From a virus, in the IMG/VR virus record IMGVR_UViG_3300028820_000016, positions 1 through 46,767 of that record: DNA of 46,767 nt; one strand, written 5' to 3'. Under the pieces are notes generated by a model that did no database searches, was not told where the DNA came from, and worked only from the letters and a program-made list of their open reading frames with translations. Below, piece after piece: positions 11,201 to 19,955 of the stretch. The number at the start of each line of letters is the position of its first letter. The first letter of the stretch is position 1. The translations under genes were made by a program, and so were the position numbers.

Positions 11201-14200
11201 TGGTATTAGTATAGCTACAAGAGTTTTAGACAGAGCTTATCAGCTTTCTAGCAAAGCAATAACGAGAAACTTAGGTATATTGAACTCTACCTATGCTAAT
11301 TTAAACGCACTTATACCAGAAACTATAGAACACTTAGCATCTGCTGCAAGAATGGCACAGATAAGCAAAGTTGGAGGATTAGTATCTGAGTCAGGAACTT
11401 TTAATATCACTATCGGTGAAGCTAGACAGTTAAGTTATACAATTCCTGGTAAAACTATTAAGCTATCAAACCTAACTAAGTCTATAGAGAAAGGTCAATC
11501 TGTAATAGGAACAGTATTATCTGAGCGTCAGAGAATACTAACAAATTTCTGGGGTAGTACTGCTGAAGAAGGATTTGGAGGACTACTTAGCTCTGTAAAA
11601 GGTGCTCCAAATGCAAGGCAGATTGATGTTTTAATGAAACAACTCAGCGAATTAAAGAAAAACTTAACTACTTCGCCTTTTGGGTTAATCTCTAATGAAC
11701 AGCTGACGTTAGTAAACAGTGCTATTGAGGAAATTGCTAGACTTAACAGTACAAATATAGATACGGTACAAAATCTTTTAGTTAAATCCTTTGGTATTGA
11801 TTCTAAATTAACAACTGATCTAATAAGTTCAGTTGATGATGTTTTAAGTGCAGCACAAAATTACAAAATTGCAGTAGATTCAAGAGTTGCAGAGAGAATT
11901 CAACCCGCAAGTAAACAACTAGCTAATAGCATGAACACTTTAGCTAGTAAATTGCGGATATATACACAAACTATATTAGATCAATTACCTATCCAAAGTG
12001 TTGGTCACTTTGGAGCAGGTATGTCTATGACAGATAGGGTAGTTGAAATAGGTACAGCAGGAACAGCTAGAAGAACGGAAGATGTGATTGGTGCAGTACC
12101 TATATCAACTAGACCTCCATCTATGACGGGAGATGCTAGTTTACTAAATGCAACTAGAAATAAATTAGCTGCAGCAAGACAGTCGTTTAATAGAATATCT
12201 CCTTCAGCTAGATCAAGAGCAATTGTTGCAACTAAAACTACAGCAAAAGCACTTGGAACAGCAATAAATGCTACTCCCTATGTTCTAACAACATTAAAAG
12301 CTTCTGATTTACTTAGTGAAAATGTAGCTCCAACTAGAGCAGCCATAGGAACAGTAGAGTCTGTTGAAGCTTTAGGACAGTATACAGTAACTGCATTTTT
12401 AATAAATAAATTACTGGCTTTAACAACAACAATATTAACTGTAACTTCTGCTAAGTTTGCAACTCTACTTGGTGGCTCTATGCTGCTAGGTGGATTAGCC
12501 GCTACATTAACTGGTATAGCAATTGTAGGTACAGTCGGATATATTGCTGCTGAAACCGGCATAGATAAAGATAAAAACTTCTCCTTGTTTCATGCTCTAG
12601 GTAAAGCTTTTGATAGAGCTAGTAAAAAGAGAGGCCATTTAGGTATAAAAGGTCAAGCATTTTTAGGATCTTTATGGGAAAGCTTAGGTGATACAGCAGG
12701 AGTAGTATTTAGACGAGCAGAGCAAGGTCTAAACTATCTAGCCAGTTTAGAAGTTCCTTTCACAGGTGGTTATAACTACAAAGCATTTAGAAGAGATACT
12801 ATCAGAACTTTAGCTAGTTTTAGTACTGCAATAAAGGAGTCTGCAGATGAAGGTAATTGGCTTGCATCAGGCTTAATTAATTTTATGACTCCTATATCAA
12901 ACACAAGAGAGAATCTTGCTGTAGCTGCTTATAGAAGATATAGAGACATAAATAGAAGAATGGCTGAAGGTAATGCTTCACTTCTAGAAAATATAGAAGC
13001 AATAACCTTTAGTATTATTACAAACAATTTATTAACTCCCTCTAATCCACTAATCCTAATGGATATGAAGGAGACAAGAGATAAATATAGATACTTTAGT
13101 CCATTTGTACCCGCTGGTGGGGATGTACTTAACAACAGGTTAGAGTCTTTACTAGCTGATTTAACAGATCAACTAGATTACGGTTTAGGTAATGCTGATA
13201 TGCCTTTAATATCAGCTTTAACGTATGGTATTCCTAATCAGAGACCTAATTCAGTTGAAGGTTTAAGAAACTCTGCTTTATTATCCAGCAATGCCGGTGT
13301 ACAACGCGCTGCTTCTAGGTTTAGACCTATTTCAATGATTACTCAAGCAACTGCTTTGCAGTTAGAAATACGTTCTCAGTTAGCTGCACAGGCACTTGCT
13401 GATAGTCATTACAGAGCTTTGTATATAAATAGAAATTTAGATAACAGGAGATTCTTTACTCAGGAGAGAATACCTGATGCAATATTTCCTGAAGGCCCAA
13501 ATTATAAAACACGGTATAAACCTCCAAGGTCAAGACGTCATACTGTTAGAGGTATAGTACCCCCACTTCCTTTATCTCCACCAAGTGATGGACCTCCTTA
13601 TGAGCCAAGTGGATTTCCACTACCAGGTCCTCCTGGTATACAGCCAACTGGTGAGTTACAACAAGAAACTGAAACTGCATCAAGAACAAGACGTAGATCT
13701 ACTGGAAGATCTAGACAGCAAAATCAGACTAGAACTTCTGTAGATCCTACTTACTCACTTTCAAACATAACCTTACTAAATCCGACTATTACTAATAGAC
13801 AAGTAGAAAGACAAATTACTCGTCAGATAGAAAGACAAGTTCCTAAACAAGTTAACAACATAGGTGTAGTTGATTCAGGTTTAGTTACAGGTCCAGCTGG
13901 TGTAATAGGAGCTGGTGCTGCTTATCACATTGATATTAAGTTTTCTAGAAGTCTACCTATTGAAAAGAGGGTTGCCTTATTTGATGCTATTGCTCTTGGT
14001 TATAGAGTACAGGGTAGAGTGATTGAATTCTCCAACTCTGCTGTATCTGGACTTATTTATAACCCAGATGCTCCTTTTGAAGAAAGAGCAAGGTTATTGC
14101 AAAGAGCCGAAGCTGCACACTCGCACAGTGTACACAGTGGTTTTACATCAATTGATTACTACACTCCCAGACAAGGTTCCAATAGGTTTGAAGATACTTC

Positions 14201-17200
14201 TTTAAGAGGTGGACCTATATTAGTTCCTGCATTGCCAGGTCTTACATTGAAATATGGGTCGAGTGGTGGTTATGGAAATTATGTGGTTGGTGTAGACTCT
14301 GAAGGAAATATTCTTTACAAAGTAGGGCATGGAGACTCTAGACGACCATTGCCATCTGATAGGACTATTTCCATTGAACAACCACTAAGATCAGAAACCA
14401 CAACAATAATTGAAACTGTAAACGAAAAAGTAGTTGAAAATATACAAGAGAGAGATATTGGATCTGCAGTCCAAAGTCAAGTAAATAGAATATTAGGAAC
14501 TTATAGACAAAAAAATAAATCAACAAAACCTTCTGATAGTAAGGTACCGTTTGATTTAGCCTTTTTAAACAAGGCTAAACAAGTAGCAGGTAATTTAGGT
14601 ATAAATCCAGACCATCTCTTAGCAATTATTAGCTTTGAGACTGGGGGAACATTTCGTTCAGATACACAAAACCCTAGAAGCCTAGCTATAGGTCTAATAC
14701 AGTTTACACCTCCGACTGCCGCAAGACTAGGTTACACAATTGATGAATTAAAGGCAATGACGCCTTATGAACAGTTAGATGTAGTAGAGAAGTATCTAAA
14801 ACCTTATAAAGGTAGGTTAAACACACTAGAAAGTTTGTATATGGCAGTGCTTTATCCCGCTGCTGTTGGTCGCGAATCTAACACTATCTTGTTTGAGCAA
14901 GGTACACGTGAATATGCAAAAAATATTGGTTTAGATATAAATCGAGATGGTTTTATTACTATAAGTGAGGCGGTAAGTAAAGTTCTTCCCCATTTAGGTT
15001 TAGTACAAACTCATCAAGCTAACCTAATGGAGTCAGAAAATTTAGCTAACTATGGTATTAGTTTAGACACTATTAAGCATACAAAAACTTCCTTTGCTGA
15101 TGCGATAGGTTTTCCTAAACCTAATATTCAAACTCAGGTAGAAGAGTTTGTTAGTAAAAAAAGTTTAGAAATAGTTGAGAAAGCATCTGTATTAACCGAA
15201 TTTGCAAAAGATCGTTTAGATTTTATAGACAATATAGTATCTGGTTCCATTACATTCGAAGAATTTCTAGACAAACCCCCATTAACACCTGATGAGTTAC
15301 GTCTTTTAGATCAGAGACTTAGAGAAGACAAACACAACCCCTTTCAAAAGCTATTAGGCTTTTCCGTAGTCTTAGGTACTATTATCGGCGGTGGAGTACT
15401 TAGCTATAAAGCAGCTAAGGCTGGAATAGGTGCATTAGAAAGTGTTGGAACAAGTCTTAAGGAAAAAGTTGCTCAAATAAATGAAATTAAGAAGCAGAAA
15501 AGAGCTGTAAGAGAATCACTCATAAATGAACAGTTAAATACACAATCTAGCACTATATCTACTGATCCTCAAACAAAAGTTTCAGATTTAGCTAGACAAC
15601 GTTTACAGGCTCAGCGTATACAAAACAAAAGAAAAATTAAACAAGCACGTACCAGATATAGGTTTAACGAGATAACCAATGAAGCTTTTGAATCAAATCA
15701 GCCTAAATTAGATTTATATCCAACAGAATTAGGATCTTCTCCTTATGGAGTAAGTTCTCCTATTCCAAATCAAGTACAAAATCGTGTTGTAGGAACTGCG
15801 ATTGTACCAGTTAGAGAAATAGGAACTAGGGATGCATTAATAGAAGATACTAGACCTAATTTCCGTAGATTTCCTGAAGGAGACAGAACTCCAACTGACC
15901 GACAAACTACTTCAAAAGCTATACAAGCTCAAACTACAGATGTAGCATTATTTCAACCTAATACTCCTATACAACTACTTAATCAAGATTTAGATGTTCC
16001 TGACGATACTCTTCGTTCCCAAGTAGGAGTAAGTTATAGAGGAAGAGGTCGTAGTATTGCAACTAAAATAACTAGATCGCCTAAAGCTACAGATATTAAA
16101 GCAAGATTAATAGATAAGAGTACAAAGGTCTTAAGAAGTACTGAGATTACTGTAACTGAAGGTGGTTTAAATTTAACCTTAAGAGAAGGTGACCGTATAA
16201 TAGCTGAACTAAAAACCTCTGATTTAGCACCACATGATTTGACTCACCTAATTACTGGTTATGACTTTACTACTGGAAGCGAATTAAAAGCTATTGAATG
16301 GGCAGTAAAGCAGTTTTCTAAAGATGTTTCTGATCTCGAAGTAGATATATACGATAGTTTGTATAAAGTTCCAGGTGAAGTAAAAATACTTCTACTTGGA
16401 GGATACAAAAAATTAGGTGAAGGTAGTAAAGTCACAATTAATTTCTATGGAGATAGATTTGACATTGACTTTAATTACACTGCAACTGATGATAGATCAA
16501 GTTTATCAAATCTTTATGATATAGGAAATAACAAATACACACAACAGAACCCAACCAATCCTCTTCAACATACATGGGATGTGTGGGTTGAATTACTAGG
16601 TAACCGTAATAATATTAAAGATACAACGGGATATTCAGGTTTATCCAGAACATATACCAAAGCAGCAGCCAGAAATAGAATTACTTATGATCTTGTAACT
16701 AAGTTACCTCAAGTAGGTTTACAGCCCTCTGAAATAGCTACGAAGAAAAATCAATTACTACAACTAGCAGATCAACTAGGGATAAAAGTTTATATTAATG
16801 AGGATTTTACTAAAAAGGGGTTAAAACCTGATATACAAGGTTTTTACAGAAAAGGTGAAGTATATATAGCATCAGGACTAAGTCCCGAATTAGAGGTTCG
16901 TGTTCTGGCACACGAACTTAGACATGCTGCACAAGATATACAAGGTAAACTAACAGGTAACTTAGATAAACCAACAAAGCCAGGCGGAGCTTCTAGAAGA
17001 ACTATATTTGAGAGACAGGCAGAAGGCGCACAAGGCAATGTCGATATAACTATAAGAAGACTAGAAAAGTTAACTAAGAGGTTTCCTAAACGAATTAGAA
17101 AAGATAGTAGACAAAGAAATCGTATTGTAAGTTTAACTGGCTCAACTCCACTGGAGTATAACGAGTTTACACCTCAAACTTTATATAAAACACAAGCGTT

Positions 17201-19955
17201 TACATCTAACAGAAAACCAAGTTTTACAGCTCTTGAATTTGTAAGAGAGTTAAGTAGAGCTATTGATCCAACAGTAAATATAGAACTCCTAGACAGTGTT
17301 TTACCGGTCCCTTATTCTGAATTCGGTGAATACCAACTAGGTGAATATTACAGAGAGGAAGGTGCTACTTCAGGTTCTATACGTTTAAGACAAGATCTAT
17401 ATGACAGGTTGAATGTAGGTCTAGCTACATTAGAAGATTTAGAAATTGTTGTACATGAACTTGGACATTTTTATTTCGATGTTAAGGGATTAGATGCAGG
17501 AGCTGCTCACTCTACATTAGAGGATGTAGAAAGAGCAGTTAATAGAAGCCCTTTTAGAGATAGGATTTTAGGTTCCATTGCCGAACTAAAGGGTGAAGTT
17601 AGAGTTTACATTAACCAGTTAGATCTATCCGATCCACGTCAGCAGAAGTTAGCTGAGGATGCATTAAATGTACTTAAAATTAAGATGTATGATGAGTTTG
17701 TTACGTATCCATTCGGAGAAGCATACAAAGAATTAGCTAAAACTGTTTACGATAAGTTTGATTTCTTTAGTATTGGCGAAGCTGCACCAACTTTATATTC
17801 AAAGAACTCTGTATCTACTTTATCTAGTAAAACAACAGAACAAGATGTATCTAATTCTACAATAAAGGTTTCTAAATCTATAGATGAGAGAACAGCCTTT
17901 GTAAGAAGGAAAAATCTAAACCGCTTTAATACTACTGACCCACGTGGTTTACTAGAATCTGGTTTAGTAGAGTCTAATAAAACACTGTCTAATACAGATT
18001 TACCAAGAAATGCAGATGTATCACAGAGAATAAAAATTCAAGACAGTGTAAGTAATCGTCAGCTACCTTTAACGCAGTCTAATCAAAAGAATCTCTTTGG
18101 GGACTATAAACACAGTAATAAATATCCTGTAAAAGGTAGCTTAGACTTTGTTGATCCTGTAGCTAATCCCCCTGTCTTAGACTTAAATACCTTAGGTACA
18201 CGTTTTGAGCTTACTGGAGGAGATCAGTATAGTTTATATACAAATCCTGTAGTTAGTCAGCCTGTAGGTATTACAGGACAAAGGTATACATTTAGTAATG
18301 ACTTTACTTTACCTTCGGTAGCTACTGTTCCTAATGCAGTTGTAGATAATGCACAAGCCTTTAGAACTGGTTCAGGTTTTGTAAACTCTGCAGGTAATGC
18401 ATATGATATAGCAGGTACAATTGCAGGAGTAGCTCAACAAACATTTAACCTAAATACAGAACAAACAGTTGGTGTTGGTTTAGCTACAGGAGCTATTTAT
18501 ATAGCAGGCTCTTCGGGACTGTTAGGTGAAAAAGCTGGTGCTGGTATCGTAGCAGCTGTTGAAGGAAGAGCTGTTATGGGATCTACTGTTGTAGATAATG
18601 TAATAACTCGTAATTTACAGCTAGGTGGAGCGGCTGTACCTATAGCCTCACAAGGTGCAGCTATAACCGGTGCTTTATATGCAGGTGATTACAGTAGGGC
18701 TACACAACAACAATTAATTTCTTCTACATCAGCAGTTGTAGCAAGTTTGATTGCAGGTAAATTATATGCAGCTGCTGTAGGTTCTGCATTTGCAGGTCCA
18801 CCAGGTTGGGCAGCATCTGCTGCATTACTTGTAACTGGCTTAGCAATTCAGATATCTGCTGGTAGTTTAGTTGGTCACCAAGTTAGTAAAGCATACCTAC
18901 AAGGAGCATTGAATGATACTCTTAAGAAAACTCCTAGATATTATGATCAAAATGTGCGAGTTATAACATCTTACCAGAGGAGAAAAACACCAAGACAAGA
19001 CAGAATAGGTGCTGTAGGACCTGCTAGATTGCTGATTAACGCAGAGAGGAAGTTAGAAGCGGATATTAGAGAAATATACAGCTCTGTTAGAGGTTCTGTA
19101 GAGGCTTTAATTAGAGCTAATTTAGAAGCAAATATAGTTGGTCTAGAAGAAACCATACGGAGTTTATCAGGCACTACCAATCGTTCAAAGATTTGGGAGA
19201 GACAGAGACTAACTAGAAGGAGAAATAGTCTAGTTAACAATCTACAAAATAACATAGATAAGTTGACAGACGAATATATTAACACACAGGTAGAGCTTTT
19301 AAAGCAGCAAATTGCTTTAGATGATAAGCCTGTACATGCAGTAAGAAATGCATTAATTGATGCTGTACACTCTGCTTATCGTATTAATGAGTTAGCTAGA
19401 GATTTAACTAATTTAAATAATCAGGCTGAAGAAGAGCGATTAAAGTTAATCAGAAGCATTATACTAGCCGATGACCAAGAAGTTCTAAAAGACGGTCCGT
19501 ATCAAGGATTGTCTTACTACTTAGCACAACAGATGTATGAGCAACAAATGCAACAAAAGAATAAAGTTGCTAAGCAAGAAAAAGAACTACAGGAACAACC
19601 TAGTCGACCAAACCAAAACACAAATCAACAAAGACAAGTTGACATTATACAACCTAACTTAGGTAATCCTAGAGATGTAAGAAATAATAGAGGTAGAGGA
19701 ACTGTTGATCCAGCTAAACAGTACGTAGAACCTACACTTATAGCTGCAACAAAAGCAGCAATCGTACAAATATCGCCCACAGCTGCTGCTGTTATTGCCT
19801 CTGCAGAGTTAACTTCCAAACTAATACCTACTAATCTAATTGAGAATGTACAGACATTTTTAAAGTTTAATAGAGGAAAAGAACAGGTTATGAATAGTGA
19901 TCCGGCTATACAAAACTCTAATCCAAATAGCCATACTGATCCTGCTAATCCTTGA
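5250..19955 (+). CDS. Giant multidomain virion protein (tape-measure-like, with nuclease, lytic and metallopeptidase-like domains)
   Basis: The 4901 residues are in one unbroken frame. In order: a staphylococcal-nuclease-like domain (about 30-190) with Asp40-x-Asp42, Arg61, Glu69 and Arg124; many hydrophobic Gly/Ala-rich segments typical of tape measures (near 375-400, 431-451, 925-940, 1005-1020, 1105-1123, 1574-1592, 1971-1993, 2405-2435, 3368-3389, 4496-4546); a Pro-rich then Arg-rich linker near 2770-2830; a degenerate M23-like segment (about 2950-3035, His2962, Asp2969, His3027, with a GGYGNYVV strand); an SLT-type transglycosylase domain (about 3100-3270, probable catalytic Glu3130); a Coq4-like motif (His3662-Asp3663, His3666, Glu3678); two HExxH segments (HELRH 3888-3892, HELGH 4069-4073); and a coiled coil near 4595-4700. 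Size, hydrophobic segments and cell-wall-cleaving domains fit a tape measure ejected with the DNA. At 0.15 nm per residue a fully helical ruler would give about 735 nm of tail, similar in scale to the roughly 5000-residue tape measure of Thermus phage P74-26. A non-tape internal ejection protein is the alternative. Confidence 0.9.
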   Translation: MPTNTQHLIAGSSFTSSSRRRDDNFYLEQPIKGRVIRVIDADTLLVRYTDYSGIDSVRYVRAANTNAPEVRSIGDNRPLSQLSKIERNQYYFGDLAANRLREILRSYNNEILLRLDKSTDIYNRQLASYYTPSGQSIEKILAEEGLTLYKTSEEKFSGTNPSLELEILRAQQKAQKERLGIFSEGLYLPPDEFLAQVRKRKATGVDVTLGSLIDNVIGLIRPKHRFERYVKATNKLEERLRLLAALEGDIYTSRLDQLRQRYGDETAKLVDPITYYKAQAFRRNTDYETYVYARSRRNIFGEDRLVLRTPVYGDITSRVFESIYQAKRVALGYELLDTGELPRFIVELDKRRAALSLVERANREVFNNLDSTISPYVALSIGLGAGTVTGMFTNVALEALSYNLTNYGTLTERAFTKQAQSIGRTLSNNRGRLAGATIIGLLTGALLTAYLSNRNTQEVLNLGYSEEHKHKRLLFENPSDSLTKDLYMAVVNRLDALINGLSVGSRGTIRTTFGNLREQPKRDSTILKSTLEGLFDVTQDLILGTAIYYGLMVPAQQAVQSILSGVFHYTLASFGGAERIRSTPVGSSLLALHQEVVATFRRAQAQNAFLGLFGRLGAAVGLDINITTPIQGGVVSKNLIKFDNFSSFEEFVSRIDSQLINPAEHMKVYGADPTAYLMPDAAGILKTIGFRFGGPGRQVSFTVNKDRLWEGFIGKTKEQKLTSAQKFADALNDLFAIIGYENYGNLQLSSGITYTADQLLGAARDQLKQAQIQKAMSQVYANPLRWLGVVPAGAEATEVSMAAVFGSTGFIARTVGYAVGRPPTLRLSPASSTIKTTLDEIKYLIDRFRGIATPEQLQAIKTSRNILTTRAMLMHRGASAQDLEQINDIISTVVRDPRHPTDQISSLLVQTRYKTSFGTKLARAGAVALVYGLLFSYMFKTSTGLDATTQFGDAIAQLGLEFPVPNDTPLINIGWSSTSIRIRNTETGEIREEERTPWFNRFVYSAFVGYAIFSYFAFEGQASILKAAAAQVLGAIPGAKQVPAISTFIRNSFDEYFQQAGLKIALNKPLKAADFTDLTALLKQGPNFTQKLTASKVLAGRGARALLGAAGTLTAISLIAGLFNSISYSMKVASLGGMYQEGTYVDPTLQARLKHLWGVYQERYFESPNKLRTRGLAPIYTYNVMQMLDIDSARQRESQGVRRQAGTQQIGSIYATTLFGYDITRDRMRFTTGMQLPLYTMGTGFDLPVQIILKKPTENQLQDQQSDVSAFRYPILPYIGDNSAFTPIPIPFTGGKTGRFTYVASSTLAEFYKSYAVIKVAYSRIIMPAKILKTAGAKVVSAFDSIASQILSRNQSAFFNAVADSVTVAGEVIGGTLYTIGENVTDNIFVKLLKFTHDLVKLTLDVSTSALKAYLSQGSRLVGQFSYSLAKSSRQALERLFSSAAQNSAAQVGNVLQNSAPTLTKSQLSNITRGIGNIAVSTYLGELVGQQIFGVEGVGGAVGLTVSLLQTIHSIEVTRQVNKFIRTDPRFAVTTNLDDIAIANLRAAIETKEQALRASTKIGGVIPRPTARNLGALATFVLGAAILYGVFENSNRRIPKKLRLPEGAYRFSIDLTAIPGYQALTTRKVIFRYADGTEVERRVPRLFNLPTGGIYLPQKIDVGQFLKQLTGVSDNTLDFYSAKARLRAYNTYGDRIADLIDPGILGPRVDYTRDRNLISIITKPFKILTDRTYFGNTLTDASGGGGIHLGLGGVTARQYDGNVYAGSSYMQFQGAVSDISFAENIMKSAFTPGLLQSVLGDSALMLINDQVTFTDVSDEDRDALIAGLLFAGLPTKPLKKPRQFSPILHRSVYRILSGNRATSTALARREDYLAWLANANQLDLAMMYNRTPYRKDVDEEGKSAGFLPGFPDGFSFFFAGALRFPNYFTSPIDRGYGRSLESTFYEGIEITGGDRSLVLVGQDLALGPAKTIGIAVGATIGTLIGISIATRVLDRAYQLSSKAITRNLGILNSTYANLNALIPETIEHLASAARMAQISKVGGLVSESGTFNITIGEARQLSYTIPGKTIKLSNLTKSIEKGQSVIGTVLSERQRILTNFWGSTAEEGFGGLLSSVKGAPNARQIDVLMKQLSELKKNLTTSPFGLISNEQLTLVNSAIEEIARLNSTNIDTVQNLLVKSFGIDSKLTTDLISSVDDVLSAAQNYKIAVDSRVAERIQPASKQLANSMNTLASKLRIYTQTILDQLPIQSVGHFGAGMSMTDRVVEIGTAGTARRTEDVIGAVPISTRPPSMTGDASLLNATRNKLAAARQSFNRISPSARSRAIVATKTTAKALGTAINATPYVLTTLKASDLLSENVAPTRAAIGTVESVEALGQYTVTAFLINKLLALTTTILTVTSAKFATLLGGSMLLGGLAATLTGIAIVGTVGYIAAETGIDKDKNFSLFHALGKAFDRASKKRGHLGIKGQAFLGSLWESLGDTAGVVFRRAEQGLNYLASLEVPFTGGYNYKAFRRDTIRTLASFSTAIKESADEGNWLASGLINFMTPISNTRENLAVAAYRRYRDINRRMAEGNASLLENIEAITFSIITNNLLTPSNPLILMDMKETRDKYRYFSPFVPAGGDVLNNRLESLLADLTDQLDYGLGNADMPLISALTYGIPNQRPNSVEGLRNSALLSSNAGVQRAASRFRPISMITQATALQLEIRSQLAAQALADSHYRALYINRNLDNRRFFTQERIPDAIFPEGPNYKTRYKPPRSRRHTVRGIVPPLPLSPPSDGPPYEPSGFPLPGPPGIQPTGELQQETETASRTRRRSTGRSRQQNQTRTSVDPTYSLSNITLLNPTITNRQVERQITRQIERQVPKQVNNIGVVDSGLVTGPAGVIGAGAAYHIDIKFSRSLPIEKRVALFDAIALGYRVQGRVIEFSNSAVSGLIYNPDAPFEERARLLQRAEAAHSHSVHSGFTSIDYYTPRQGSNRFEDTSLRGGPILVPALPGLTLKYGSSGGYGNYVVGVDSEGNILYKVGHGDSRRPLPSDRTISIEQPLRSETTTIIETVNEKVVENIQERDIGSAVQSQVNRILGTYRQKNKSTKPSDSKVPFDLAFLNKAKQVAGNLGINPDHLLAIISFETGGTFRSDTQNPRSLAIGLIQFTPPTAARLGYTIDELKAMTPYEQLDVVEKYLKPYKGRLNTLESLYMAVLYPAAVGRESNTILFEQGTREYAKNIGLDINRDGFITISEAVSKVLPHLGLVQTHQANLMESENLANYGISLDTIKHTKTSFADAIGFPKPNIQTQVEEFVSKKSLEIVEKASVLTEFAKDRLDFIDNIVSGSITFEEFLDKPPLTPDELRLLDQRLREDKHNPFQKLLGFSVVLGTIIGGGVLSYKAAKAGIGALESVGTSLKEKVAQINEIKKQKRAVRESLINEQLNTQSSTISTDPQTKVSDLARQRLQAQRIQNKRKIKQARTRYRFNEITNEAFESNQPKLDLYPTELGSSPYGVSSPIPNQVQNRVVGTAIVPVREIGTRDALIEDTRPNFRRFPEGDRTPTDRQTTSKAIQAQTTDVALFQPNTPIQLLNQDLDVPDDTLRSQVGVSYRGRGRSIATKITRSPKATDIKARLIDKSTKVLRSTEITVTEGGLNLTLREGDRIIAELKTSDLAPHDLTHLITGYDFTTGSELKAIEWAVKQFSKDVSDLEVDIYDSLYKVPGEVKILLLGGYKKLGEGSKVTINFYGDRFDIDFNYTATDDRSSLSNLYDIGNNKYTQQNPTNPLQHTWDVWVELLGNRNNIKDTTGYSGLSRTYTKAAARNRITYDLVTKLPQVGLQPSEIATKKNQLLQLADQLGIKVYINEDFTKKGLKPDIQGFYRKGEVYIASGLSPELEVRVLAHELRHAAQDIQGKLTGNLDKPTKPGGASRRTIFERQAEGAQGNVDITIRRLEKLTKRFPKRIRKDSRQRNRIVSLTGSTPLEYNEFTPQTLYKTQAFTSNRKPSFTALEFVRELSRAIDPTVNIELLDSVLPVPYSEFGEYQLGEYYREEGATSGSIRLRQDLYDRLNVGLATLEDLEIVVHELGHFYFDVKGLDAGAAHSTLEDVERAVNRSPFRDRILGSIAELKGEVRVYINQLDLSDPRQQKLAEDALNVLKIKMYDEFVTYPFGEAYKELAKTVYDKFDFFSIGEAAPTLYSKNSVSTLSSKTTEQDVSNSTIKVSKSIDERTAFVRRKNLNRFNTTDPRGLLESGLVESNKTLSNTDLPRNADVSQRIKIQDSVSNRQLPLTQSNQKNLFGDYKHSNKYPVKGSLDFVDPVANPPVLDLNTLGTRFELTGGDQYSLYTNPVVSQPVGITGQRYTFSNDFTLPSVATVPNAVVDNAQAFRTGSGFVNSAGNAYDIAGTIAGVAQQTFNLNTEQTVGVGLATGAIYIAGSSGLLGEKAGAGIVAAVEGRAVMGSTVVDNVITRNLQLGGAAVPIASQGAAITGALYAGDYSRATQQQLISSTSAVVASLIAGKLYAAAVGSAFAGPPGWAASAALLVTGLAIQISAGSLVGHQVSKAYLQGALNDTLKKTPRYYDQNVRVITSYQRRKTPRQDRIGAVGPARLLINAERKLEADIREIYSSVRGSVEALIRANLEANIVGLEETIRSLSGTTNRSKIWERQRLTRRRNSLVNNLQNNIDKLTDEYINTQVELLKQQIALDDKPVHAVRNALIDAVHSAYRINELARDLTNLNNQAEEERLKLIRSIILADDQEVLKDGPYQGLSYYLAQQMYEQQMQQKNKVAKQEKELQEQPSRPNQNTNQQRQVDIIQPNLGNPRDVRNNRGRGTVDPAKQYVEPTLIAATKAAIVQISPTAAAVIASAELTSKLIPTNLIENVQTFLKFNRGKEQVMNSDPAIQNSNPNSHTDPANP

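Noticed and set aside
5250-19955. Giant crAss-like virion RNA polymerase
   Set aside because: I looked for the DFDGD-type catalytic motif; the nearest acidic string is in a beta segment near residue 3730 without the required context. Lytic, nuclease and hydrophobic segments fit a tail or ejection protein better.
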